The notes under the pieces were generated by a model. It was given only the letters and a program-made list of their open reading frames with translations, ran no database searches and was not told the origin of the DNA. A DNA stretch of 64,000 nt from contig CM043969.1 of NCBI GenBank assembly GCA_014529385.2, positions 72,008,676 to 72,072,675 on the forward strand, in the 5' to 3' direction. The stretch is from Adiantum capillus-veneris (Eukaryota; Streptophyta; Polypodiopsida; Polypodiales; Pteridaceae). Of this stretch, positions 24,181-33,979 are shown one piece after another. Each line of letters starts with the position of its first letter. Position 1 is the first letter of the stretch. A program made the translations under genes and the position numbers.

Positions 24181-24426
24181 CAATCCAAGATTGCTATTGA
24201 AGTGGGGAAATGGAGTCGTCAAGAGCATAGCAACAAGTGGCAAATGTCACAAGGTCCCGCCAAGCATGCTGCATGGCGGCGATGCAGAGTGCGACAAGGA
24301 TCAAAGTGGATTCTGCGCGAGTCACTACATGTGAACGCAAGGTCCAACTCTTAACGACATGTTCATTTAAAAAATAATAGTTTTTTTTCAAAATTAGTGT
24401 GAACAGGGCCCTTTTTAAATGGGTCC

Positions 24427-24434
24427 TTATAAAT
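24427..24434 (+). promoter_or_regulatory. TATA-like box before the H3-like gene
   Basis: ttataaat lies about 60 bases before the H3-like ATG at 24494, a normal distance for a plant TATA box plus short leader. It supports separate transcription of the H3-like gene and not read-through from the transposase-like gene. Confidence 0.35.
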
Positions 24435-24493
24435 ATTGCATGCTCTCATAAACCACTCGTTTCTTAAGAACAGGTGAGCTCTTACCATACAAA

Positions 24494-25403
24494 ATGGCAT
24501 GCACCAAACAAACCGCGAAAGAGCATCCGCCTGCCAACAAAAACACCCTTCGAGGATGTGAGAAGCCAGCATGGCTTAAAGGCACAAGAAAACCGCCACG
24601 AACACCTCGCCGTTCCAGGAACTCTTCTGGCAGTGGGCATGGTAGTAGGGCACCAGAGTCATCGAGGGCTGTTGAATCTCCACGTCCACAAGAACAAACA
24701 CCTAGAAAAAGAATGAAGCAACGTGCCCAACGCTGGAGAGAAGAAGAGGCCCAGCAAACAACATAGTCCGATAGGGAGGAGCCGTCGTGCCACCAATCAC
24801 AAGCAGGACCATCTAGGACTTGGGTGGTCCATACAGACACTGAATCAGAGAGTGAGTCACCATGGCTACGAGCTGATGTACCGTGCACACCGGGTTCCTG
24901 TTGGGGAAAAGACATTGCCTCGAGGCCAGGGAGCTCTCCCCACAGCACAAGATCGGGAGCCAAGGGAAGAGGATGAATCAGAAGAGGCTACAGATCCAAC
25001 CCCTAAGCATGTAAACAGGCGCAAGTCAAAGTTTTTCAAGAAGCCTAAACGTCGCCAGCTAACAAATGTGCAAGTGCCCCCAAGACAACTGTAGCGGCGC
25101 CGAAAAATAGCGAGGGCATTCACAGAAATTTGTCACTACCAGAAGAATACAGAGCTTTTGATTCGAAGCGCCCCCTTTGCTCGCACAGTAAAGGAGGTGC
25201 TTCAAAGATATGGAAATCAGTGTAGAATGAAAGCAATAGCGCTAGAGGCTATTCAAGAAGCTGCAGAGGCCCACATCATTTTGGTGTTGGAAGATACCAA
25301 CCTATGCGCCATTCATGCAAAGCGAGTGACAATACAGCCAAAAGATAAGCAACTTGCACATTGATTGCGGCAAGACTTCGAGCATTAGCCGAAGTTACCC
25401 CTC
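24494..25403 (+). pseudogene. Divergent long-tailed histone H3 (H3/CENH3-like), probably broken
   Basis: The start reads MACTKQTAKEHPP, close to the H3 tail ARTKQTARK with Lys4 kept. A long Ser/Pro/Arg/acid-rich tail (about 185 residues against about 45 in H3) follows, with TDTESESESPW and EPREEDESEEATDP and a basic patch RRKSKFFKKPKRRQ. From 25095 comes the histone fold: FTEICHYQKNTELLIRSAPF (alpha-N), VKEVLQRYGN...IALEAIQEAAEAH (alpha-1, loop 1, alpha-2) and EDTNLCAIHAKRVTIQPKDK (loop 2, alpha-3), the last almost identical to canonical H3. Loop 1 has the canonical length, unlike most CENH3; the RSAPF run is CENH3-like. Read without introns it carries in-frame stops at 24764, 25092 and 25362 and one frame change near 24975; two stops replace CGA- or CAG-type codons, as expected from decay at methylated cytosines. 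Unseen introns could explain part of this. Confidence 0.75.
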
Positions 25404-25493
25404 TTTTTGTATTGCACACCCTTATCTTTGTAATGAGATGACTTTGCAATGATAATATGATCAACAGTTGTGTCTACTATGTCTATTATCCAT

Positions 25494-26413
25494 GTGTGGC
25501 CCTTGTGGCCACCCTTTCTTTTGCAATTTCAAGTTCTGTTTACCCATAGGATATCAAAAAAGCTAACGTATTGTGAAACCAGGTGTCTATGCAACATTGA
25601 ATTAGGTTTTTCAAATGTCCAATGTAATTGGGCCTTTTGGTGCAGGGATGTATTAGGTTTTTCAAATGAATTAGGTTTTTCAAATGTCCAATGTAATTGG
25701 GCCTTTTGGTGCAGGGATGTATTAGGTAGTGAAAAGAAGTGGTTTCTCTGAAGTAATGAATTGCTGTCAGTTAATTTATGTTTTTTAAGTATCGTGGGGG
25801 TAGAGAAGCCTACCAGGTGCCAAAAAAATGGTGGCCACAAGGGCCGCAAATCGCCCATCCATCAGTTTTGGATGGCCCATTTGTGCGCCCTTGTGGCCAC
25901 CCTTTTTTTGGCACCTGGTAGGCTTCTCTACCCCCCAGGTTACTTAAAAACATAAAAAATTTACTAAAAGCAATTGGTTTTGCATCATTACTTTAGATGG
26001 AGCCTTGTGGCCACCCTTTTTTTGGCAATTTCAAGCCTTGACTACCCCATAGGATATCAAAAAAGTTAAAACATATGCTCCATATGCCAAAAAAGAATGG
26101 CCACAAGGCTCCATCTAAAGTAATGATGCAAAACCAATTCCTTTGAGTTAATTTATGTTTTTTAAGTATCCTAGGGGATAGAGAAGCCTACAGGTGCCAA
26201 AAAAAGGGTGGCCACAAGGGCGCGCAAATGGGCCATCCAAAATTGATGGATGGGCCATCCAAAATTGATGGATGGGCCATTTACGCGCCCTTGTGGCCAC
26301 CCTTTTTTTGGCAACTAGTAGGCTTCTCTACCCCCCAGGATACTTTAAAAACATAAATTAACTGAAAGCAATTGGTTTTGCATCATTAATTTAGAGAAAC
26401 CACTTCTTCTCAC
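25494..26413. repeat. Nested palindromes (foldback cluster) between convergent genes
   Basis: Three inverted repeats sit side by side: arms 25797-25844 / 25886-25934 (ggtagagaagcctaccagg and complement), arms around 26000 / 26110 (gatggagccttgtggccac and complement) and arms around 26180-26225 / 26285-26335. A larger palindrome encloses them: gaagtggtttctct near 25737 pairs with agagaaaccacttc near 26395. A 70-bp direct duplication (25599-25655 and 25669-25725) lies on the left flank. Such DNA folds into long hairpins; it looks like miniature foldback elements inserted in one another. Confidence 0.8.
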
Positions 26414-26616
26414 TCAAATGTCTTTTATACTTTCCCCAGTATCATTTGCATCCAACTTCCGTTGTGTTGTTACTTCAAGCAAAAAAGACGCAGCTTATTG
26501 AAACATATCACCAATTACAACAATTTTCAAGATTGACAAATCACCTTTAGAAGAATTTACAAGATAGAGAGACAATTTCGAATATTTTTCATTAGTTTCA
26601 AAAAGATGAGTTTACA

Positions 26617-28195
26617 TCATGTATCTGAGGAGTTCATAATTTTCTTGACCATTTCCTGGCGCCTATCTTGCGCGTAAGGCAACTCCCCAGTCAAGAGGGA
26701 CTGCACGATGGCCTTTGGGTCAGTTGAGCCAATGGAAGCATGTATCCCTATCTGGGCAAGCACTTTACCACGGAAGCCAGTGCCAAACGTTGTGCATACA
26801 AGGGATCTACGCACTAGGAACACAAGATGCACAGTTTGAGCAATGGTGCTCAAACACAAAAACTTGCTCAAAGCTTTCAACGACCAAGTCATGAAATGGG
26901 CTTGGGGAGTAAATTCATTATGGATAATGGCCACATCGCCAGGGGGGGAGTTGTCCTAGGTAATGCGCAAGGGAAGACTGAAGTCCAAAGCCCGTCTGCT
27001 TGCCACCCGTCCTTGCAGCAAAATCATCAACCTCCACGACGTCCTGTCATAAACCAATGAAGGTTGAGAAAAAAGACAATGAAGGATAAAATAATAACAT
27101 GAAAATTAGGATAGAGTTTACCTCCTGCTCCTTATCGTCCTCCTCTCTGTTGCCCTTTGCATCCAAGTCAATGCTCCCATGCACCGCAGCTACGAGCTTT
27201 GGATCATCAGATGGGAGGTTGCATAATGACATAGGCATCCTAGCGGCCTCAACCTTGGCTTGTGTGGCTTGGAATTCTTTCTCAGCCAACGGGCAACTGC
27301 TCTGCTGCCAGGACCTCCGCACATACAACTGCAATAGTGTCAACAACAGAGTCCCCAACTGGTAAGAGATTGCTTTCTAGGGCATCTGGCATATTGTCTA
27401 AGGGACATTTGGTGATGTTGCATAGCACACTCAAGAATTCATCCATGCGCATGCCAAATGCTTTCTCCAAATCATGTATAAACTCATACTCCTCCCCATC
27501 CACTACCACTGAGGAGAAGCGGCTAATTTCTACCTTTGGGATAGCCACATCCGTCAATGGTAGTGGCACTGGAGTGTCACTAGGGCCAGCCACAATGATG
27601 GATTTCTCAACCACTTCCTCGAGCCCCCTGGGATACTCGAGCCGAAGTGTCTTTCCTTCCGCTGCAAGGTTCATGGGGATAACCTCCTACTCCTTGGTGT
27701 CCTTGATAAAGGATCCAACCTGAAGGTGTGGTAAGCGGAGCTCCTCCAAATTAGGTTGTTCGCTCACCAAGAAGATAAATGTTGCTAGCCAAGAAAGGTA
27801 CTCCACCCCCAACTTGCGCTTCTTGAGCGCTGACACCCCTTGGGCTTGCTCGTCCAAGAAATGGCATGCGTCGGTGGCAATTTCTTGGAATCGTCGTAAT
27901 CGCTTGGAGAATGGGCGATCACCTTTATGCATGTAGCGTAAAAGATCGCAAGGCACCCAGATCCCTGCATGTGGGAGATAGATACGGAATATTTTATGAT
28001 GTGCTCCTCCATGAACGCAAAAATTTCGGCAAATGCATCCACGTGAAGGGCAATTGTGGCGTCAAGGTCAAGGAGACGAGTAAAAAAGGTGTGGAGGTCC
28101 AACTTCCCTTTGTATTTGGTGTCCTTGAGGAAGAGGATGAAGCATGACATAGGGGTGGATGTGGGTGCAGATGCAGAGGCTGTGGAAGCGTCCAT
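26617..28195 (-). pseudogene. Unknown gene N3, at least two exons, frame disturbed
   Basis: Best start is ATG at 28195 (MDASTASASAPTSTPMSC), about 85 bases after a TATA-like box. Readable blocks in order: LDLHTFFTRLLDLDATIALH; after a frame change near 27965, VPCDLLRYMHKGDRPFSKRL and FLDEQAQGVSALKKRKLGVE; after a stop near 27687, LRLEYPRGLEEVVEKSI and EYEFIHDLEKAFGMRMDEFL; then EKEFQATQAKVEAARMPMSL and an acidic end DKEQE followed by a phase-0 intron (donor gtaaac near 27118, acceptor near 27048). The last exon contains VLAQIGIHASIGSTDPKAIV. No family recognised, no membrane segment or zinc motif obvious. Intron and conserved-looking blocks argue for a real but decayed gene. Confidence 0.45.
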
Positions 28196-28276
28196 GTCTA
28201 GCCTGGGGTGTAGATAGAGAGTGGAGGAGCTCAAGAGTTACAAAAGTGAAAATAGTGAATGAGTTATGCGGCCCTC

Positions 28277-28287
28277 CTTTTATAATG
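28277..28287 (-). promoter_or_regulatory. TATA-like box before gene N3
   Basis: The minus strand reads ATTATAAAAGG about 80 bases before the chosen ATG. Its distance and sequence match a plant core promoter. Confidence 0.35.
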
Positions 28288-28431
28288 GTCCCTTTTTTAA
28301 AGACATTAAAAAAAAAAGAGGCACTTTCACCAAAAAATGATCTCTCAACTCAATGCAAAAAATTATATTCAAAGACATGATTTGCCGAAGCAAATCATGA
28401 TGATCGTTTTCAAAATTGCAAGAGTTACAAG

Positions 28432-29375
28432 TTATAAGAGCGATAGCATAGTTCCATCCATCCCCCAGTCCTCCTCGACCTTCAATTTGTCTTCCATTCT
28501 CTTTCCAATTTGCGGACATTCATTACAATAAGCATCCAATGATCGACAAACTATGATGTATTGAAAATGTGGTGGAAGGATTCTCACCTTGTGACTTTGT
28601 AAACGAAATTGTGCTTGTTGAAGGGCCTCAAAACCCATAATTACCAAATGTTCTCGCACATTACTGAGAGTCCAATGCTTGTTCACTTGGACTGCCTCCA
28701 AAGCATCGTTGGGTATCTTCACTGCAATGTCAAAGTTTGCAATAGCTCCATTTACACTCTGTAAGGGAGCCCACACTCCAAGCTTGCACATCCAACGATC
28801 ATAGTGAAATTGTATGTACAAGGAGATGCGAGATTTCAAATAGCGCATTTCAATACCTGAAGCTCCAACCTTACAACGGTACCGGTTTCCATTGTGCATA
28901 CCCGCCACAAAACCCCAGCCCTCTTCTAAAAGCCTTCCGAATTCATCATAATACACATCTTTACATACAAGCATTGTGGTAGTCTCCACAAATCCAAACT
29001 CTTTAAAAATGTGCATAAAACAATGAATAGGCAAACACCAACTCAAGCCCACAGACCTAAAAGCTTTAGAGAATTTCAAAGAGTTTTGGACATCTATTAT
29101 CATCTTTTGCTTGAAAGATGCTACTGACCACAAATCTGGCACCGGCCACTCCATACTTAATAAGGAAGTTACTTTGATGAGTTCAAGCGTTCCAAACTCT
29201 TGTGTAGAAGTAGACACAATATAGGAGTGAGAATAGAAGAAAATCCTTCTTTGAACTAGTTTGGTTGGGCAAAGATGTGCGAACATTGTTGCTCCAATAT
29301 CCGCATGTATAGCATTGAATGTGCTGGAGAGACTATGTAGTGGCTGCTCCTCCACCAACGTGGATGAAAATATGA
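28432..29375 (-). CDS. Unknown gene N4, 308+ residues open, 5' end uncertain
   Basis: A long open frame with balanced composition: TLELIKVTSLLSMEWPVPDL, FRSVGLSWCLPIHCFMHIFK, FGRLLEEGWGFVAGMHNGNR, ISLYIQFHYDRWMCKLGVW, VNKHWTLSNVREHLVIMGFE, ending WGMDGTMLSLL. No known domain recognised; the Trp/Cys/His-rich middle might be a folded globular domain. An acceptor (minus TTTATAG, ending 29376) and a consensus donor GTAAGT at 29468 suggest a 93-base intron and an upstream exon beginning near ATG 29756 (MANSTSQRRPKDEVIAL), but the reading frames do not join cleanly, so the first exon is unproven. It is the outermost leftward gene of the 10-kb block. Confidence 0.45.
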
Positions 29376-29756
29376 CTATAAATGCATAGCAAATCTTAAG
29401 TATGAGTCTATAATAACATTACACTCTGATTTCACACTTAGCTTTGTATTCTCAAAACATGTACTTACAATGTGTTGGAAATCGAGGTGATTGTTACAAT
29501 TGCATGCTTGACATTGAGAAAACATGTTGCACAATGGCTACGGTCCCCTTGTCTTTGCGGTTCTTGAAGCCAAGGAGCTTTCTTTTCCAATGATGATCCA
29601 AGTTTACATGATTCCGCACACGATGAGGGCCATTTATATCCAAGCACCTTTGATGAACTCTTGTGGCACCCACTCATCATCTATACCTCTAGTGTTGTGG
29701 CATGCAAGTGCTATGACCTCATCCTTTGGCCGTCTTTGCGAAGTAGAGTTGGCCAT

Positions 29757-30140
29757 GGTTGAGCAAAGAAAATTAGGAGGAGGAGCAAGATCTTGTTTGT
29801 TGCTACAATGTAGGTGGGATAAAGTGATAGAAGAAGGTGGTTAACTCTTGCTCGGTGTGGCAATGGGAGGAGAAGGTGGATAACCCTTGCTTGGTGTGGT
29901 AATGGAAGGTGGTAGGGGAGAAAAGAGGAGCTTCCTTGCTGCAACAATGGAGATGGTGTAGAGAGAGATTGTTGGAGTAGAGGATGAGTGTGATAGTTGC
30001 AACCAAGGAGGGGTTGGAAAAGGGGTTCTAAAGAGAAAAATATCACTTTTTGCCTAAGGACTACTTTTGGGGGGCTTCTGGATAGTTAAAAAAGATTTTT
30101 TTGTAGTTTTGAATTTTAGGGTTTTTGTGTGCACGTTTTG
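29757..30140. other. Spacer between gene N4 and right inverted repeat
   Basis: G/A-rich on the plus strand with imperfect repeats of aggtggataac-cttgct-ggtgtgg (29840-29920). No gene supported. Confidence 0.4.
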
Positions 30141-30705
30141 ACTTTTTGAGGACAAAAAATGTTTTTTTGACCATAAAATAGATTTAGGGAGGTTTTAAGA
30201 AGATAAGATTTTAGTTTTTGAAAAATTTCAAAATTTTGGGATGTTTTCAAAACCAGATAAAAAAAGAGGCAAATTGGAGTTTCCATATGACCCACCCCCC
30301 GTCCCTTCTCATTAGGTAAGAGCCCATTAAGAAGTGTAAGACTACTTTGTCCCCCTACATTTTTGAAGGCATAGAGTGTGTCCACCACCCTCTTCTCATT
30401 GGCTGGCCTCTAATTAACCTTAATCCCAAAGGGCCCCTAGAGGGTTCATATTTTTCCTAATGTGCTAAGGTGATATTTCAACTGTTGATCTATCGCGCAG
30501 TGATTGCATGCACCCCTTGAAAATTTTGTGTGCTGGGGTGTAGCACGCTAGTTGAAATTCTCATTGTTGACCTGCCATGCAATCATTGGATAAGGCGAAA
30601 CTAACTTTCGCATGTTGATGTGTCACACATCGAGGAGTTGCAAAGCTTGGTTCTGCAAAATAAAGTGCATCAAATGGAGGGCGCAAATCTAATGCCCTGT
30701 GGCTC
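30141..30705 (-). repeat. Right terminal inverted repeat of the 10-kb block (degenerate)
   Basis: Partner blocks, from inside out: actttttgagg (30141-30151), agggaggttttaag (30186-30199), tgacccacc (30288-30296), ggttcatatttttcctaatg (30443-30462) and cgcaaat...ggctc (30682-30705). About 240 bp separate the two outer blocks here against 100 bp on the left, so one side has gained or lost DNA. Confidence 0.55.
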
Positions 30706-31245
30706 CCAACCTTGACGGGTTTGGGATCTCTCAATTTAAGTAATATCCATGCAATTGAACCTTTTATACAAAGACTTATCAGAGTGGGCTTTTGTTCATG
30801 TCAATTAGCCTCTTCTTTGTTTCTTGTAGCCTTAACCAGTGGCATTGGTGTTGCTCCATTTGAGAGCTAGGAGCCTTGGTAAAGTCATAGTACACATTGC
30901 TGGAATAATAGAGGGATAAGGCTACACAAGGTGAGTGTCCGGCTATGCACTATGGAGATTAATGTGATTTAGAATTTACTCACACAAAACATAAAGTCAA
31001 TGTAATACTATTGAGGAGACATTTTACTTTCAAGCTATAAAGCTAGTAATATGAACATTTTCCCTTGTATTTAGGAGTTGCAAGACCATGATCTTTATGT
31101 TTGCCAAAAACATCATGATTTTTTTCTTTTTGCATAAGCTTGAGTGGGATCGTATCACAAAACCTGTAGCCGTTAAATTCCTCTCCATCACCTACTTTAC
31201 AAGCAACATTCCCTCGTCTCTCTATCTACACACACACCAAAGTTG

Positions 31246-31295
<50 letters not shown>

Positions 31296-32582
31296 CAATA
31301 TTATCCTTTGATTGTGCAAAAGTGGAGCAACATGTGACACCTTATGTCTGCAAGAGAGCAGTGCTACATCACACTTTTCTCCAATAAAGAAACAGTGTTA
31401 ACTCCTCTAAAGGAAAAGGCTTGCTAGGTGCTCAAGACGACATATTAAGGTGGTGTGACATCCATGGTCATAGCTATGCTATGACACACACAAATCATTG
31501 GAGCCTTTTTGGTTGAGCAAACAGTGTTTGGAGTAGGATATCTTGGGAGTGAAAAGCCCAAGATCTTGGTGTGACATCCATGGTCATAGCTATGCTATGA
31601 CACACACAAATCATTGGAGCCTTTGTGGTTGAGCAAACAGTGTTTGGAGTAGGATATCTTGGGAGTGAAAAGCCTGTATCTCGACATAGGATTTCTTGGG
31701 GGTGAAAAGCCCATCTCTCTTATTTTGTTTGATGTGTGAGATGGTAATTTTGCAAGGCGTTTTATGTTTTGCATGCATCCGACTATGTGCACGGATACAA
31801 TGGTTGATACACACCTCAAGAAGTAGCATTGAAGAGTTGTGGTACACTCTTCACTAACCTGTTTGTACAGGTTCATTTAGAATAACATAACTTAGAAGAT
31901 AGCTGACATTAGGAGTAGAAGTAACTAGGCAAGAGTAGGATATGATGGCAACCTTAGCACCCTCGCATATATGCATGAAAGACATGCTCTTGTAAAATGT
32001 ACATATTCTCGAGTCTTCTTGAGAATATGCTAACAGATCCACAAGTCTTCACTGTCTGACTTCTGACAAGGGCATTCCTCAGATGCTTCCAAGCCCTTCA
32101 GAAAATGCAATACCTGGCCACAGTATTTGGTCAGTGCTCTAAAAAGCAAGCAATCTTGTCGATGCATTTGAGAAGTTTGATCTGGTAAGCTGTAACTCAG
32201 GCTACCTATTGTTGGCTCTACCAAATGCTTTGAAACCAGGCAGTGACAAATCGCCGCAAACAAATGACAATGGACTTGTTCTTAAAATGCACCAATGACA
32301 AATTGTGATCAATGCAATAGCAAAAACTCCCCAAAACAATGCACATCTCAATTGAAACAATACTTTTACAGCCAGAGCAACCAAAACGACCGGTGTATAT
32401 ACAACGGAATGCTGATTCTCTTTAGGTAGCCAAATGCCTCGTCATAATTAGTGGCGCACATGAATGGATTAACAAGATTCCCACTGTCCCTTTCTAAGGT
32501 ACCACTACTTCCTCATTACTTGAATTCATAGCACAGGAGTAGGACAATCCTGTGAAACATGTATACAACTTTATTTAGATCG
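30706..32582. other. Intergenic DNA with (GA)n and a tandem duplication
   Basis: (GA)n at 31250-31292. A 116-bp direct tandem duplication occupies 31452-31567 and 31568-31675 (unit starts ggtgtgacatccatggtc), and its last part, ggat-tcttggg-gtgaaaagcc, recurs a third time at 31690-31712. No coding region could be supported in this interval. Confidence 0.7.
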
Positions 32583-33775
32583 TCAGTCAGTTGTTGAATG
32601 CTCACGAGCAAAAGTACCTAGTTTCTTGTACATCCGGGTACTGTATACTGCATGTGGAGGAAAGAATCTTTGTGAAGGCGTGCCATCTTGAGTTTCGAAC
32701 ATTCCTAAATCTTGCTCCTTAGGTGGACTCCCATCATCCTGCTTCAATCTTTCTGTAAGGGCCCTGAACATAGCGCGTCTCTCACTCATTTCTTGCTGGT
32801 GCTGTTGCTGGAACTCCCTCTTAATGGCTAGTAGTTTTTTCCTCTCCATCTGCCTCCATTCCTTGTCTGGCACCCCACCAGGGTGGGTCCTTGGTCCACT
32901 CCCCATCATCCATATGGGTTGTAAGGTTGCCATATTTCTCTTAGTGGCTGCACATGCCCCAAGCAACAGACACTTCACCACAACCCTTCAGATTATAAAT
33001 AACCTGTAAAATTGGAAAAGGTGAAGCCCTTCTCTGCAATCACACTCTCATCTAGTATTATTCCTCGAAATGATAAAAAATCAACATCTAGTGAGCATAC
33101 AAAAGTGGATATCAGGGTTCATACATCGTGGTTCACATGTACGCACAGCAATTAACGCTTCGCCCATTTCAGTAAAACAATTTCCACAAATTTCTGAGTC
33201 CCCAGCTTAGATTGGCCTTTCATAATCTTCTGCTTTTCATCAAGCATAATGCTGATAGACCACTCAGACATCCCTAATGATGTACATTGAGTGTAACCTT
33301 CATGTACACTGACAAGAATCTTTAGGCACAGCAAGGAAAATGATTAGTAAATTATCCTCATTGTTGTTATCTGAATAAAAATGAGAATAGCCACTCAATT
33401 TATGTGCAAGAGTCATGGGTTACCAAGTCCAGTTGATTCATGATCACAGCTGGCACTTGAAATGTGATAATTACAGGGTATCCCCAACTTGAACAAGGCA
33501 AGGTATGAAGGTGTTAGAGAACGAGTTTGTGGAGGTGGTCTAGGAAGAAGCAACACATAATCTCGCCAAGAAGGAAGTGCCACCTGGCACAAGGAATGCC
33601 CTTGTTTGGCTGACATTTGTTGAGTCTGCAAGGGCGTTGCCCACATCCAACGGTGCACCCCTACATCCAGCCCATCTAGTCCTGTATGAACTAGTATGTT
33701 AGGCGTCTGATCAGTTTGACCATTAACTGACCAGCTGTCGTTTTGGGCAAATTTTGGCCCACGGCCAAGGCCCAA
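32583..33775 (-). CDS. Possible host gene, three exon-like segments, function unknown
   Basis: Three minus-strand segments in order. 33775-33413 contains GVHRWMWATPLQTQQMSAK and VALPSWRDYVLLLPRPPPQT; 33334-33152 contains VHEGYTQCTSLGMSEWSISI and QKFVEIVLLKWAKR; 32981-32583 contains RNMATLQPIWMMGSGP and a Glu/Gln-rich helix QMERKKLLAIKREFQQQHQQ, ending AREHSTTD. Donor-like GTAACC at 33418 and acceptor-like sequences near 33320 and 33000 exist, but phases did not join cleanly by eye. Composition and motif density look coding and unlike the neighbouring mobile elements. I do not recognise the protein. The 5' part, if real, may be displaced by element C, which starts 205 bases upstream. Confidence 0.4.
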
Positions 33776-33979
33776 GGCTCAAGGGTGTGGGGCCAAAGTT
33801 CAAGCCTCTTGTGCTCCAAAGATGGTCTTTGAGCCCTTTCAACTTTGGTATCCTAAGCTCTTTTCTAGACTCTCTTTCTTTCATCGTATGTGTCGTACTA
33901 GCTTTGGCTTAATCGATTTTGTACCGTACTAACCTCAGAAGCTCGGCCTGTACTAGCAAAGGACATTCGGATGTGCCAA

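Larger units (their letters stand above)
20694..30705. mobile_element. Candidate large DNA transposon of about 10 kb with cargo genes
   Basis: Seen directly: degenerate inverted repeats about 0.5 kb long at both ends, sharing at least five colinear blocks; inside, two genes pointing right (transposase-like, histone H3-like) and two pointing left (both unknown), converging on a palindrome-rich spacer. Known: bounding inverted repeats and a DDE-type gene are the hallmarks of cut-and-paste transposons. Inferred: that the four genes travel together. No target duplication was identified and the exact ends are uncertain. No capsid, polymerase B or retroviral gene is seen. The alternative is an ordinary chromosomal segment carrying an old transposase gene next to an H3 pseudogene. 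Confidence 0.5.

Noticed and set aside
25095-25364. Calling the H3-like gene a plain CENH3
   Set aside because: Loop 1 has canonical H3 length and the alpha-3 region is H3-like; only the RSAPF run and the long tail point to CENH3. Kept as divergent H3.
20694-30705. Polinton-like or other virus-like element
   Set aside because: No capsid, protein-primed polymerase, packaging ATPase or retroviral integrase is visible; the transposase-like gene and inverted repeats fit a DNA transposon better.
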